Both the position numbers and the translations under genes were made by a program. The notes below the pieces were generated by a model. It was not told the origin of the DNA and made no database searches. It worked only from the letters and a program-made list of their open reading frames with translations. A stretch of DNA of 64,000 nt, taken from the NCBI GenBank assembly GCA_015852425.1, contig JAAAIG010000082.1, forward strand, positions 3,589 to 67,588. The letters run 5' to 3'. This stretch comes from Gryganskiella cystojenkinii. Its lineage: Eukaryota; Mortierellomycota; Mortierellomycetes; Mortierellales; Mortierellaceae. Of this stretch, positions 47,637 through 60,406 are shown in pieces (positions within the stretch are counted from its first letter, which is position 1; each line of letters starts with the position of its first letter).

Positions 47637-49758
47637 TTACCAGAGCAAGTTCATGGCCCTCAAACTGTACTCGACTCCGAGGAAGCAACTAATAACGGTG
47701 TACAAGAGAGACCACAGAGTTAGTCGCCATGGACCATTGAACAAGGAAACAAGTATGCCTAGTATCATATTGTGAGTATGCTAATGCACGAGACTTACGC
47801 AGCGTTGGCAGGGAAGGCACGGAGCATGGCAGGTCCGAGACCCTTGAAGAGAGCTTGGGGACCCTCGTTCTTCAAAAGAGTACGGAGAACATCGCCGATG
47901 CCAGAGTAGGTACCAGCGGGGGCGGACTGGAGACGGGACTTGAGCACATCTGGGGGAATAGCAATGGTCCACATAGCAACACCAGCCATACCTGTAGCAA
48001 AATATCATTAACAAATAAACACAGAAGTTAATGATCACGCAAATAGACGACTGAGCTACATACAAAAAAATACAGATTTCGAAGAAAGAGTACGTACCAC
48101 CGGCGAAGAGGACAGACAACATGTTCAAATCGTTGGCAGTCTTGCCCTCGGGGATCAACGCCTTCTTGACGACCTCATAGGCAACAAAGTAAGCAGCAGA
48201 TCCGGGACCGTCACGGAGCATGGTGGCACCAGTTCCACGGAAGATCGAGGCGAGACCACCCTCCTTGTAAAGAGCACGGACGACATCAACAGGTCCGTTG
48301 TACAGCTTGCCAGCACCGGAGGGCTGGGTCTGTATGATGTAAAAAAACCGAGGAGAAAAAAAGTTATTGTCAGTATGGGTGCTACACCAAGTCAGTTAAC
48401 AATTATCTTTTTTTCTCGGGGGAATGTGGTTTTTATAAGATGTCATAGACAACGAGGATGGGTAGTGAGGGTGATGACCGCCAGTCATCAGTCCAAGTCC
48501 ATGACTATTGAGAACGCAGTAAGCAGACGAATCCATCGAGTCCATAACGGACAACACCAGAACAAGGCAAGAACTGATACTGCATCTGATGAGGCTTTCT
48601 TGTCCACTTTGTCGTGTCCGAGAAAAATACAGGATTGCAAGAGCACAAAAAAAAACTTGCTGGCACGTGAGAGCGCCTTTCAGATCCACTGAAAAATTCA
48701 AAAGAATTCGTACCTGGAGAAGAACCTTGATACGCTCAGAGGGAGACATCAAAAGAGTGGTAGGACCGGCCGAGAAGAAACCAGCAACAGCATAATCGAA
48801 CAAGGACAATTCATCCGAGGTACGTCCGGGGACGGCACGGACAATCTTCTTGCCCAAGTCGTAAGCCCAGAAGGAGACAGCGAAAATAGGGGTGACTCCA
48901 ACAATGGGGGCGGCCATACCACGGTAGAGACCGCGGAAACCATCAGCCTTGACGGTCTTGCGGAAGACATCGAGAGTACCATTGTAGGTGCCGTTAGCGC
49001 TGGTCTGGATACGCACCTATTTTTTTTTTGAGCAAAAAAGTTTTTACAGATTTACAGACGGACAGGAGTCAAAATACAGATCGCATAATAGGGTTGAAAT
49101 ATTATTGATAAGGACGCAGGAGCTATCCTAATCTGATCGCTCTTTCCTTCCGAGTGTGTGGGAGAACAGAAAGGATTGATGCGCAGGGTACGTTCCCTTC
49201 TCCCCTGTGCCTATCAATGTTTCTGTTTCTGTTGTTGACATGTGCTTACGCATACGCACTCTTTCTCAATGTTAAAAGGGTCCGGCTCCTTTGCGCATTT
49301 TATATTCCATTGGACAAGATGCTCTCCATCCAGAGGAATGGAAAGTGATTTTTGAGTTTTGTTGATCCATCTAGATTACGTTCAAGGTAAAGAACATGTC
49401 TTTCTCTTCTGCCTTCTTCCCATAATCGTTGCTTCTCCTTTGTATATATCTTTGGGCTGCTGACTGTGTTCCTGACTCCGGTAAGTTCTTTTGTACTGCG
49501 GTCTTGTTGTTGGTCCAAAGACACAGTGCGTTCCCGGTCTGTCTCTTTCCACTTTTTTGTTATTCCTGCACCCATTTTCCTCGGACAACAACCCGTTAGT
49601 TGTGTCTACTTTACCTTGGCGAGATCGAAGGGGTGACCAACGAGGACGGCGGCAACACCACCAAATCCTCCAGAAATAAAGGCCTTGACGGCCGAGGTCT
49701 GGGGAACGACCTTGGGGACGACCTGTTGTTCGAACTGGGCGGCTTCAGCGACGGACAT
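47637..49758 (-). CDS. CRC1: Mitochondrial carnitine/acylcarnitine carrier
   Basis: Five exons: 49758-49615, 49016-48714, 48329-48098, 47991-47799 and 47688-47637, joining to 307 residues, the usual carrier length. It exchanges acylcarnitine for carnitine across the mitochondrial inner membrane, feeding acyl groups in from peroxisomes or cytosol. Three tandem repeats each carry the carrier signature: [23 protein letters not shown] and [15 protein letters not shown]-type features are [34 protein letters not shown] and [19 protein letters not shown]. The C-terminal exon codes only 16 residues after the split Ala codon. Intron 1 is 598 bases. The substrate assignment follows the conserved contact motifs and overall similarity to SLC25A20/Crc1. 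Confidence 0.94.
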
Positions 49759-51311
49759 TTTATGAGAGAGAGGAGTGGATGGGAAGGAGGAGTGGAGAGA
49801 GAGAAATGTGAAGAAAAAGAAAAGAAAAGAATCAAAAAGAGGAAAAATGGATTAAAAGTAAAGAGAGCAAAATAATGATCCAGGGCAAAAAAAAGAAGCG
49901 CGTCTAGCCAGTTGTGATCATGTGCAAATCGGCTCCTTTCGGTCTCGACGAACAACTACGTCGGTCTCTTTCGGTCTCTTTCGGTCTCCTTCTGATTGGG
50001 CGCTACGCACACAAGATCTGCCATTTTTACTTTTTCCTTTCTTCGTTGACCCCGCTTTCTGCTTTCTTGTCTTCGTTACTTTGGGGAGACTTTTAACCGA
50101 CAGAGAACCTCGGCAACCTGCTCCTTGGGGGTCTCATTCGCCCTCTCCTCTATCTCTTTCTCTCTCTCTCCACAACGTCGTAATCGGCCTTTGGGTAATT
50201 GTTGCCCTGTGATGAGCATTTCGCATCTCCTTTGCTCATTCGGTTTTTTTATTTTCGTCAAAACCCAATAAACCTTTTTTACCCGTTATTTACTATGTTT
50301 GCGCTTGCAAATCTCGGGCATTCACGGACAGCAAAAAAAGATGTTCTCCTCTTTGTCTGTTGGTGTGGATGGCCGTGCGAAAAAAGAAACAAATTGGCAA
50401 TAGAGTGTGTTCCCCGCAAACTTGATGCAACTCAACCCACAACTTCCTTTGTTCCTTACCTGCCCGCTCATGTAGTCTTTTTGTTTTGCAAATAATCAGT
50501 GCTAACACCGCTTAACAGTAGGGTCGAACACACCCTGTCGCAACCAAAACTTGTTCTAAACTCCTCTCGTAGAGCAAGGGCACAATCCGGTTTTTTCATG
50601 CCTGATCAGGGTCAGCAGTTATGGTCGACGTTCCTTCAAGTTATTCGCGTCCAGTTTTTTTTTTGGTTCTCATGTGTAGGACAGCACATGCTGTATTTTT
50701 TAATAGGTGCTGTGCGATGCGCTCATTTTTTTTTTTAAAAAAAACAGGTTTACGAGGTAGTGTACATATCCACTGCACCATTGCAATTGTGGTTTCGGTC
50801 GAAGGAGTCACTCACTCTTCCTTAGAATCTATGTATGTATCCTTGCATGCCAATTGAGAAGAATTCCTTGTATGTTTCCCTTCTGCGCCTCGTTTCTTCG
50901 TACTCCAAAGGGTGACAACGGCACGCTCTGTGATGCCAATCCTGAGAGCATGACTTTGTCATAGAGGTTGTAGTCAGGAAATTGGTCATAGCCATAGTGT
51001 CCTTCAGCTAGTCTTTTAAAAATAAAAACCATCGAGTCAGTTCAAGTCACTCACATAGTACAAAAAAAAGAACCTGCCGTAGTCGACAAAGTCGTTTTTT
51101 GGTGGCAAAAAGAGAAAGAATGTCTGATCCCCCACAAACGACAAAAAGAAAAGAGAGATCACAAAACGCAGTGAGTCACGGAAATGATTGGCTGCAAGCA
51201 AAGCCACCGAGAATAAACACATAGAAAGGCGGTCGTCTTCGCTATGTTGCCATCTCGTCCGTCCATTTGCTTTTGCTCTTTTCCCAGCAACTCCTCCTCT
51301 CAACTTATCAA
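49759..51311. promoter_or_regulatory. Divergent promoter region between the carnitine carrier and PheRS alpha
   Basis: 1.55 kb between start codons. It contains a 10-base tandem repeat at 49961-49990, an inverted CCAAT box near 49993, long T-runs, and a minus-strand open frame at 50829-51032 that has coding-like composition but no support. Confidence 0.5.
49961..49990. repeat. Three tandem copies of TCGGTCTCTT
   Basis: Exact 10-base periodicity (the third copy ends CCT), with a further TCGGTCTC at 49939-49946. It lies about 200 bases upstream of the carnitine carrier start. One repeat per helical turn would place a bound factor on one face of the DNA. Confidence 0.6.
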
Positions 51312-53663
51312 ATGGCTTCCTCGGAGGAAATCCAGACCCTCATCCTCACCACCCTGGATACCCAGGGCGCCATCGAGAACACCGACTCGCTCAAGGCCGC
51401 CAATGGCTCTGCAATCCCTTACCTCGCTGTCGTCGGCGTACTTAACTCGCTTTCCAGCAAGGAGGTATCTATTTTGAAGCTACTATGGCGCATGCCATGA
51501 CCATTGGAATCTTATTTTTTCATTGCCATCGTTAATGACACACCTATGGTCATTGGGTACTGATGTTGGATATAATGCAATCATGTGCTGAAACCTTTCC
51601 TTCTTACTTTAGATGATCACCTACACCACCATCGAGAAGGATCAGTTCAACCTCACTGCTGAGGGAAACGAGATTGCCAACTCTGGAAGTCACGAAGCCA
51701 AGGTCTTCAACGCTGTCGATGCCACCAACGGAATTGCCATCGCTGAGCTCGCTGTATGTTTATCCTGGATTTATTTGTTTCGACACGCTGCACATATCAT
51801 GGACCTTCAACTACCGGTACTATGTCAAAGGAACGAGTATCTAAACATGATGACCTTACCTCTGCAATAGAAACTCCTTGGCGCCTCTGCCAAGATTGGT
51901 CAGGGCAAGGCTTTCAAGAACAAGTGGATCAAGAAGGATGGCGATAAGCTCGTTCGCGAGGTACGATCATACGTCGATTTAAGATCATATTGACCGAGAA
52001 CGTATGCTTGGCGCGTTTATCAATTTTTACTGTCCATTCACGCTCGTATCAAACTCATCACTATTAGGTCCAGTCCATTGTTGACCAGACTCAGTTGGAT
52101 GCTCTTGAGGTCCACAAGACTGGAACTCACTCCTCCGCCGCCACTTTGAAGGATCTTCAGGCTCGCAAGCACGTTGAGAAGGTGTATGTGACCTAAAAGC
52201 AGGACTGGTAGATTTGATCAAGATCACTGGTTATACCTAGGCCTTTGATTACTCACCCACAATTCCCATGACTTTTTCTGCATTCTTTCGGACGATAGTA
52301 AGCTCATCTCATACAGCGTCACCAAGGGACCCAAGTTCTCCTTGACCATTGAGAAGCAGGCCACTGATTTGACTGCCGAGATGTTGGCCGATGGATCATG
52401 GAAGACCCAGACCTTTAAGAAGTACAACTTTGCTGGAAACCCACCTGAGGGAGGTCACCTTCACCCTCTCATGAAGGTGCGCGAGGAGTTCCGCAAGATT
52501 TTCTTCGAGCTCGGGTAAGCTTCTCAATTTCTGATATGAACAGATTGCAAATTTTATGGTAGGCCAGGAAGGCAGACCCTGAGACTTACTTTTTCGCTAT
52601 ATTGCTGAATGTGAAATGATGCAGATTCGAGGAGATGCCCACCAACAAGTACGTCGAGTCTTCGTTCTGGAACTTCGATGCTCTCTTCCAGCCCCAGCAG
52701 CACCCAGCTCGTGATGCCCACGATACCTTCTTCCTTCTCGGTATGAACAATTTACGAACTGATGCTCGAGGATATTTTTAGAACGGATTCAAAGACTGAC
52801 TTTGCCTCTTTGTGCCACATGTAGACCCCGCTACCTCTACCAGCTTCCCCGACATGGAGTACGTGAGCCGTGTCAAGGAAGTTCACTCTCACGGAGGCTA
52901 CGGATCGATCGGATATGGATACGACTGGAAGATTGAGGAAGCTCAAAAGCTTCTTCTCCGCACCCACACCACCTCCGTCTCTTCCAACATGCTTTACCGC
53001 CTTTCGCAGGAGACCAAGGCTAACAACGGAGTTTTCAAGCCCGCCAAGTTCTTCTCGATCGATCGTGTGTACCGTAACGAGACGGTCGATGCTACGCATT
53101 TGGCCGAGTTCCACCAGGTCGAGGGTGTTATCGCTGACAAGAACTTGACCTTGGGAGACTTGATTGGATTCATGGAGATTTTCTTCAAAAAGATGGGTGT
53201 GCCGAACATCAAGTTCAAGCCCGCTTTCAACCCTTATACCGAGCCAAGTATGGAAATTTTCTCATGGCACCCGGGTCTTGAGAAGTGGGTCGAGCTTGGA
53301 AACTCGGGTATGTTCCGTCCCGAGATGTTGGAGGCCATGGGCTTGGATCCCGATGTTCGTGTGATTGCATGGGGTCTTGGTTTGGAGCGCCCTACTATGA
53401 TCAAGTATGGTCTTGACAACATTCGTGAGGTAAGATACAACCCTATTTTTGTTTTTATATACTATTGTTGTCGAGCTGCCGACGGATGCTGCTTTAGTGT
53501 TTTTGTTCCAACTTGACATTTTTATTTTTATTTTTTTGATTTCTATCGATGATAGCTTTTGGGACACAAGGTGGATTTGGACATGATTCAGTCGAACCCT
53601 GCCTGCAGATTGGACAAGAAGATGGGCAAGGAGTTGGTTGGCAAGGATGCTATCAGCGAATAA
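51312..53663 (+). CDS. FRS2: Cytosolic phenylalanine-tRNA ligase alpha subunit
   Basis: Eight exons: 51312-51464, 51613-51753, 51871-51960, 52068-52183, 52299-52514, 52625-52740, 52825-53429 and 53556-53663, joining to 514 residues. It charges tRNA-Phe as an alpha2-beta2 heterotetramer. The N-terminal winged-helix region ([17 protein letters not shown]) is followed by the class II catalytic core: [20 protein letters not shown], motif 1 region [20 protein letters not shown], motif 2 [37 protein letters not shown], and motif 3 [19 protein letters not shown]. All three class II motifs are intact. There is no mitochondrial presequence or anticodon-binding tail, so this is the cytosolic subunit. 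The beta subunit is not in the window. Confidence 0.97.
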
Positions 53664-54071
53664 ATGTTGGGATCGCATTCGGAATGACGACGCGTACAGA
53701 GGAAACGAGGAATAGAAGCCTGAATAATAAAAAGAATGACAAAGCAAAAAAAGGGAAAATGATATGGGCGGTCGGAAAAGAACGCAAAAGGAGACAAAGG
53801 GAGGCGACGCGTGCCCAAAAGATCACAAACGTGTGCCTTCCCGTGCGTGCACACAAAGAAGGACAAAGGCATAAAAAAAGAAAAGTGACAGACGGGACAA
53901 TCAACAGAAAGGAATCTGGACCGTTTTGTTTTCAATGTCACTCCTCTCGTTCTTCATTTAAACCCTTTCTTCACTTTTCGCATTCAGGGCGACCATTCAA
54001 CCCCTCTGCTGCATTCACTTTTCACCTGCGATTCCGTACTCGTTAGGCCAAAGGACCCTTTCTCATTCCAA
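53664..54071. other. Spacer between FRS2 and the lipin gene
   Basis: About 400 bases with the FRS2 3' end and the lipin promoter, both on the plus strand. No additional gene. Confidence 0.6.
53726..53731 (+). terminator. AATAAA polyadenylation signal of FRS2
   Basis: Canonical AATAAA about 60 bases after the FRS2 stop. Confidence 0.5.
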
Positions 54072-57000
54072 ATGCAGTCCGTTGGGAGTTTCTTCTCAAC
54101 AGTCTCCAAACTCTACAGTGAGATCAACCCTGCGACCCTCTCTGGTGCGATCGATATCGTCGTCGTCGAACAGTCCAATGGAGACCTGGCTTGTTCACCC
54201 TTTCATGTCCGGTTCGGAAAACTGAGTATCCTCAGACCACAGGAGAAAGTGGTATGTGCGCCTCTCACTGGCCTTGAAGCCTTTTTTATTGTGATCCAAA
54301 ATAAGACCTTTTTATTCTCCGATGACGACGTATGATTCTGACGCCTTTTGTGTTTTTCAACATTCGTTTTACACAGGTCGAGGTTACGGTCAATGGTCGC
54401 GTCGTCGACTTCCCCATGAAGGTCGGCGATGCTGGAGAAGCTTTCTTTGTCTTTGAGACAGAAAAGGAGGTCCCTGAAGAGTTTGCGACCTCTCCCCTTG
54501 CTGGGCCTTCTCAGACTAGCAAAACATCCGAGGAAGAAGAAGAGATTGATTTCCTGGATCTGTCGCAAGGGGGCGGCGGTGTTGCTGGTGCTGGTGAGAA
54601 CATTATCCCCAGTCCAAACTGTGATGCACCGCTTTCTCCGTCTGATGAATTAGGCAAGTTTCTCATCGCTAAAGAAGAAAAAAAATGGATGACCATCAAA
54701 ACAACTGACCCTTTGTGTTCAAACTTTGTGAGCTGTGGTTTCGATTTTGTTTTTTACTCTGCCGCTGACCCCTGCAGATGCATTTTATTTTGTTCGATCC
54801 CTTACCTGCACTTCTGCGACAAAAAAAATAGACACGGGTTACGTGAGTGCGCATAGCGGTCATGGAACAGAGTTTGACGAGGACGAACACGAGAATCGAT
54901 CGCCACAGCCCGACATGGGCAGTAAACAGGATTATGTTTCTGCGTCAGCCCATTACGACGACAGAGACTTGAAAACTGACAGCGTCGACGTTCTCGAGAA
55001 TCATTTCGACCTGGGTGGACTTCAACCTATGCGACCTCGTTATTTGCTCCTGAGTGAACACTCTTCAGAGAGTCGTTTCTCGTTCTCAATATCCTTGCCA
55101 AGTTCGCCCGTCTTGAAGGCACGCGATATCATGGAGAACTTTCAACCGATCGACTCCGCCGGTCCGTTTGAGGAGAGCAGCAGCACTGAATCTCAGGGCA
55201 GTCGTCGATACCAGTCATCGTCTCCAGTACGGGCGTCGGCCAAGGAAGGAGAAGGAGAGCAAGGAGCGCCGTACTCGAGAAAACTCCTGACTGCGCATGA
55301 CAGGGACGATGTCATCATGGACATGACCGGATACAAGACAGATGACTCTGCAGAGACGGATCTCGACTCGGATGATCCTTCGGATTCCAGAGGCGATAAA
55401 GTCAGTCCAAGATCACGTCGTAAAAAGAAGAGGTCGAAACGTCCCTTCAAAGTGTTACCCTTCAGCGCCATTGACGACCAGGATATGGAGGATCTCGCGA
55501 GCCAAATTGTTGACCCCCAGACAACAATAACAACAACATTAGCGGATCCGAGGCTGCCGACCCGACCCATTCAACCAATTCGGAATCGTATCATTTCAGG
55601 CGCGTCCACCCGCAAGCGATCAGCATCTCTTCCAGCCGTGCTCGGCCGAGGTAAAAAAAAAAAAAAATAGGTGTCACTTGAGCGTGTAAATACGAAGGGG
55701 GGTGAGAGCCAATGCATAGGACTAATAATAATGTTTTTTTCTGCCTCTATTCGATATACGTGAACCAGATTCAGAGACGGCGCGCTCAAAACTGTTGCTG
55801 CCTAGATTTCTACCGGCCAAGGAAATATTCCCGGATCGCGAATTGTTGAGAGCTTCATTCACTGGGAGGAGTATCAGTTCTGCTGGCTCCTCGGTATCAT
55901 CGACACCACCAAACTCGGGTTACACCTCAGGTCGAAACCCTCAGCTTCACTCTGAGAATCAGCACCGCCAACGACATCATCATCACCATCACCACAACAG
56001 CAGACTTCTGGAAAATGGCCCCAGTCAAGAAAATGCCAGCCGCAATCACCCTCGGCGTCATTCGCATCATAGTCCACCCAGCCACTCCATCCAGACCAAA
56101 AAAACGATCCCACGTACGAACCCAGCTTTGAACGCGCTAAGCGATACTGAGTTGGAGGTGAGCGATCTTTGAGCAGATGGAACTCTGACATTTAATAAGT
56201 CATGGTAATTCATGGTCCACTGACAAATTGATCTGTTCTCTCTCTCTCTCTCATAGTACCAAACTCCGCGGGCTCAAGATACAGAGTGGACATGGGGCTG
56301 GGGTAGTCTTCCCGTTAAAAATGAGAGCATGGACGATATGGGGGACAAAGATGCAGACCTGGTGTCACCTCAATCTCGACATGTTTCTCTAGAGATGCCG
56401 GAGACGCCGAAACCAGTCCTAAATGAAATGGAAATTGATGGTGTCATCTACAGAGTCGCCGTTAGCCTGTGCCCTGGAGATGACTTTGGAAAGGATCTGG
56501 TAAGTCGGCATCTCTTTTCATGGCCATGATGATCAGCACGAGAGAGACCATCGAAGGCTAAAATTTGCCATCAAATTTTTTTTTTGATTTTTTTTTTCTT
56601 ACCAAAAGGTTGCAAGCGAAGCTCTTTTTGCCACCAACCAAATCTCGTTTGAGGAATTTTCAAAGGATCCGCTCAAACTGCTGAACAATAAGAGTTTGGT
56701 TTGTTTGATCAATGACAGGTAGTTCGATCAGTACCGAATTTGCATGTTTGCTACTGGTCGCTGGTTATTCTACTGACTGAGTCGTCAACGAACATATATC
56801 TTAGATACTTCACCTGGGCGGCCGCTGGACCCTACTTGGCTTCTCTTTTACTCTTCCGAAAACCTCTCTCGGATGCGACCTTGCATCAGCTCTCGATCAA
56901 AGATGTTCGACATCTTTCGGAGCTCACGGACAAACCTCAAGAGACATCGACTCGGTTCGGAGCCATATCAAGATGGCTTCGTGGATCGCAAGCATCGAAT

Positions 57001-59415
57001 CAGCTAAGTAGCGTCGATCGCGCTCCACATGCTCGTTCGTCCACTGCGGTCGACACATCAGTGATTGCCACCACAACCCCATTTGTATGTCTTCCATGAG
57101 TTCTTGAAGGGCGTATTTGTCTGATGTTTCAGCGGCTTTATCGATTCATTAACCACGCTGTGATCCCTTTTTGTAGGATAGGATCGAGGGCCAGCACTCC
57201 GTCCACGATAACTTCCCTGGTCCGGACAACGAGCCCATGGTGCGGAGTACATCCATGCCGATCGATGCGATCATGAACACAACCAACTCTTTTGCCGAAG
57301 AGGAGATCAAACGACCGAACCAGGAGAAGAAATCATCAAGCAAGAGATATGCTAAAACTCTTCGATTGACCTCCGATCAACTGGTAAATGCTCTTATATC
57401 AAGGCTTTATCTTTGCCAAAGGACTGGCACTTATTTATTTTTTTATCTTTCAACTTTTTCGTATGTTCTCCTTCCAGAAATCGCTCAATCTCCAGAAAGG
57501 AGCGAACACGTTGTCATTTTCGGTCACGTCTAGTTATCAGGGTAAAGCAGTTTGCTCCGCAAAACTCTTCTTATGGGAACACGATTACCAGGTCGTCATC
57601 TCGGATATCGATGGGACCATCACGAAATCCGATGCTCTGGGGCACATCTTTACCATGGCAGGAAAGGATTGGACGCATTCAGGCGTCGCCAAGCTGTACA
57701 CAGATATCACAAACAATGGGTACCATATCCTCTACTTGACTTCTAGAGCGATCGGACAGGCAGACTATACTCGCAAGTATCTGAAAAATGTCGAACAGGA
57801 TAATTATCAGTTACCTGATGGTCCTGTCATTATGAGTCCCGATCGGTTAATGACTGCTTTCCACAGGTGAGTCTACACTTCTCATTTTACAACTTGGAGC
57901 TTATGAAATCGCGATCCCTATGCTTACATAGGTATGTCGCCGTTTACCTATGGTTTAGAGAGGTCATTATGAGAAAGCCCGAAGAGTTTAAGATGGCCTG
58001 TCTGCGCGACATTCGAAGACTCTTTGAGGACCGCAATCCATTCTATGCAGGTTTTGGAAACAGGATTACGGATGCTCTGTCTTACAGAAGTGTCAATGTA
58101 CCTTCGTCAAGGATCTTCACGATCGACTCGGGTGGCGAAGTCAAGCTCGAGCTGTTGAGCAACTACAAATCATCGTAAGGCACACTTTGGCAAGTCCAGT
58201 TTTTTTTATTTGTAAAAGACTGCTATTTATGGAGTGATGAATCTAATAGACAACCTCTGTATGATATTCTAATCGAATAGATATCTCGCTCTCAACGACC
58301 TTGTGAATGAGATTTTCCCAGGGACGAAGCAGGTTCCAGAGTTCAACGATTGGAACTATTGGAAGCAGCCTCTGCCGACCCTGGACCTCCCTCTGCCTTT
58401 GCCTCAGTCGCGTCCAATATCCCAACCTGTTCCCCTGGATGGTTCAGGAGGTCTGAGTCGCCTGGGCGTGATTCGAAGCTTCACAAGCTCCCTAACGTCG
58501 TCTGGACCTCTAAAGAAACGACCATCGATGCCAGCATTTAGCTCGACGCCTTCGACGCCACCAATGTCACATTCGTCGTTACTCTCACCCAATCATGCTC
58601 AGTTGTCTTCTTCGCCGCCTCCTCCAAACTCGGCCCCCGCAGGATTACAGTTGGTCGACAGGACCCGTCGACTGTCGTTATCACTCATGAAGTACGGCAG
58701 TCATTCAGCTTCGGCGTCAGCTTTGACTTTGCCTATGCATAATAACAACAACTCTATCGATCGACCGAGCTATGCAATTGCTGCGGCAGCCTCTGCAGCT
58801 CAGGCAACGATGACGGCCACTGAACCAACAGGTTATCCCGGATCAAGGCTTCGGGGTATGTCCTTTACATCCTCCCAGGTTCATGTACCGTCTGGTCTCC
58901 GAAATGATGGAGGTGATCACGAGGATCCAGAACGGCAACATCGGCGTGCAAACAGCGGGTCCCCTCCTCGATCGAGTGGGACGAACGTTCACCCGCTGGA
59001 CATCCCAGGTTTGTCATCGTCTCCACCTTCATCGTCGTCTTCGCTTCTCAAAAAGGCTTCAAGTTTCTCGGTCTCGCCCCCTCAGCTCGCCAATCGATTA
59101 ACAGACACGGTGTTGCCGTTCTTGCGTGGACGATCTTCAAGAACCGAGTCCGGACGGCACCATTCCATCTCTCCATCACTTCTCGAGCGAGGAATATCTC
59201 ACAAGAGAGAGGAGGATGAGGTGAGAACGCCTTTGAATCTCGAAGGCGAGCTTGAATACGATGAGTATACTGGGCACGAGGAAGACGGAGGCGATGAAGG
59301 GGAAATCCACGAAGAAGGAGACGAGGAAGAGTACGATGAAGGGTTGGATCTGGAGGAAGATTTGGAGGAAGATCTGGATGATGTTGAGCTCAACATTGAC
59401 GCCCCTTTCCTGTAA
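54072..59415 (+). CDS. PAH1: Lipin-family phosphatidate phosphatase (Pah1/Ned1)
   Basis: Eleven exons: 54072-54251, 54377-54653, 54832-55650, 55769-56157, 56257-56499, 56608 or 56609-56718, 56805-57084, 57177-57383, 57478-57866, 57959-58174 and 58281-59415, joining to 1414 residues. It dephosphorylates phosphatidate to diacylglycerol, controlling triacylglycerol synthesis and nuclear-membrane growth. The N-LIP domain starts [20 protein letters not shown] and has [19 protein letters not shown] and the Gly near its start. The C-LIP/HAD domain contains the catalytic [11 protein letters not shown] (DIDGT at about 878-882), [35 protein letters not shown] and [15 protein letters not shown]. The conserved WTWGWGSLP is present. 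The tail after the phosphatase is very long (about 350 residues, Ser/Pro-rich) and ends in a strongly acidic stretch. Intron 2 uses a GC donor (GCAAGT). The first base of exon 6 is 56609 on the straightforward reading. Confidence 0.95.
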
Positions 59416-59854
59416 AGTATGCGTAAAGAGTACTCGATCGGCTTGCATCCAACGTCTCTCTATCCTTTTGGTATTTTTGTTGAACGTTGAGATTTATTAA
59501 AAGTACAAGGATTTTTATGCTGCTTTGGATTCGAAGTTGATTTTTGTGGGATTGATTGGATTGGTGTTCCGTGTATGACGATTCAAAAGTGCAAAACAAC
59601 CAAAAATTTCGAGATCAAAAGGTCGCCAACTGTTTGCGAAGAAGTGGCAGCGTCCTGGATCCCATATTGAAAATTGTGAAAACAGAGGGAAGGATCTGCG
59701 ACTGGCTGGATCTCGTGTATGAAGTCGAGAAATGAACGTCCTGTCCCTGTTTTTTTTTTACCAGCGAGAGAAATCTAAGAAACGAAAAAAGAGTGATGAG
59801 TAAATACGACTGCTATCATCATATCGAAGGCGCAGCTGTCTCTTCGAATCCGGT
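59416..59854. other. Convergent 3' intergenic region
   Basis: 3' ends of the lipin gene (plus) and the small Cys-rich gene (minus). No gene recognised. Confidence 0.6.
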
Positions 59855-60283
59855 TCACATTTCATATCGGCACGCACCTTCAGACTTGTAACGACCAGTC
59901 GTGTCCATGAACTCCTTTTGGGCACAAACGTTGCATCTCCAGGGGAACAACTTTGAGGCCTCTCTTTCCATGATCAAGTTTCCACAGTGAGCTCGGTCGT
60001 GGGGGCAAGAGTTGCATTTCTGGTAGTAGACATGAAACTCTTCAAAGTGTTGCTTGTCCGTAGAGCAGAGGTACTTGTCATGAACACGCCAACACCTACC
60101 ATGGAATGAATGAACAGAAAATGAGGCCAGTGGTTTGGTTAGTTATTTCATGTGTGAAATAGAAATGCGAGGCAAGTCCATGGTACTCTGAGTTTGCGAC
60201 ATGGCTTACATTTTGGTAGGAAAAGAGAAAGGAGTGGGAAATGAATGAAACGTTTGTTCGCAGCGTGAGGAAGGCCGACCCAT
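59855..60283 (-). CDS. Small Cys-rich putative zinc-binding protein
   Basis: Two-exon model 60283-60210 and 60095-59855, joining in frame (AT plus G) across a 114-base intron with donor GTAAGC, branch-like ACTAAC and acceptor GTAG, to 104 residues. The second exon is striking: CWRVHDKYLC, then YYQKCNSCPHDRAHC and PWRCNVCAQKEFMD. The two CxxC pairs (CNSC, CNVC) with intervening Cys and His residues suggest a zinc-ribbon or treble-clef fold. The first exon (MGRPSSRCEQTFHS...) is less certain, and the 3' end could be spliced further at GTGCGT. I do not recognise the family. It lies 123 bases downstream of Sen54 on the same strand, so a readthrough or alternative 3' exon of Sen54 is a possible alternative. 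Confidence 0.55.
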
Positions 60284-60406
60284 GCAAAAATGCTGTTTTG
60301 TTGTCTGCAGCAGGAAAAAAATGTATGTGACTGCTCTAGATCGCCCACATCAAAGTTTTGGTGGCGCAAACAAGTTTTCTCTCTTTACTTTTTTTGAAAG
60401 AAACGA

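Noticed and set aside
50829..51032. Minus-strand open frame (LAEGHYGYDQFPDYNLYDKV...) in the carrier/PheRS promoter
   Set aside because: The composition looks coding-like, but it has no neighbouring exons, no family match that I know and only about 65 codons. Not enough for a gene call.
59838..59858. tRNA B-box-like TTCGAATCC
   Set aside because: No matching A box or cloverleaf can be drawn around it, and it overlaps the stop codon of the Cys-rich gene. No tRNA was found elsewhere.
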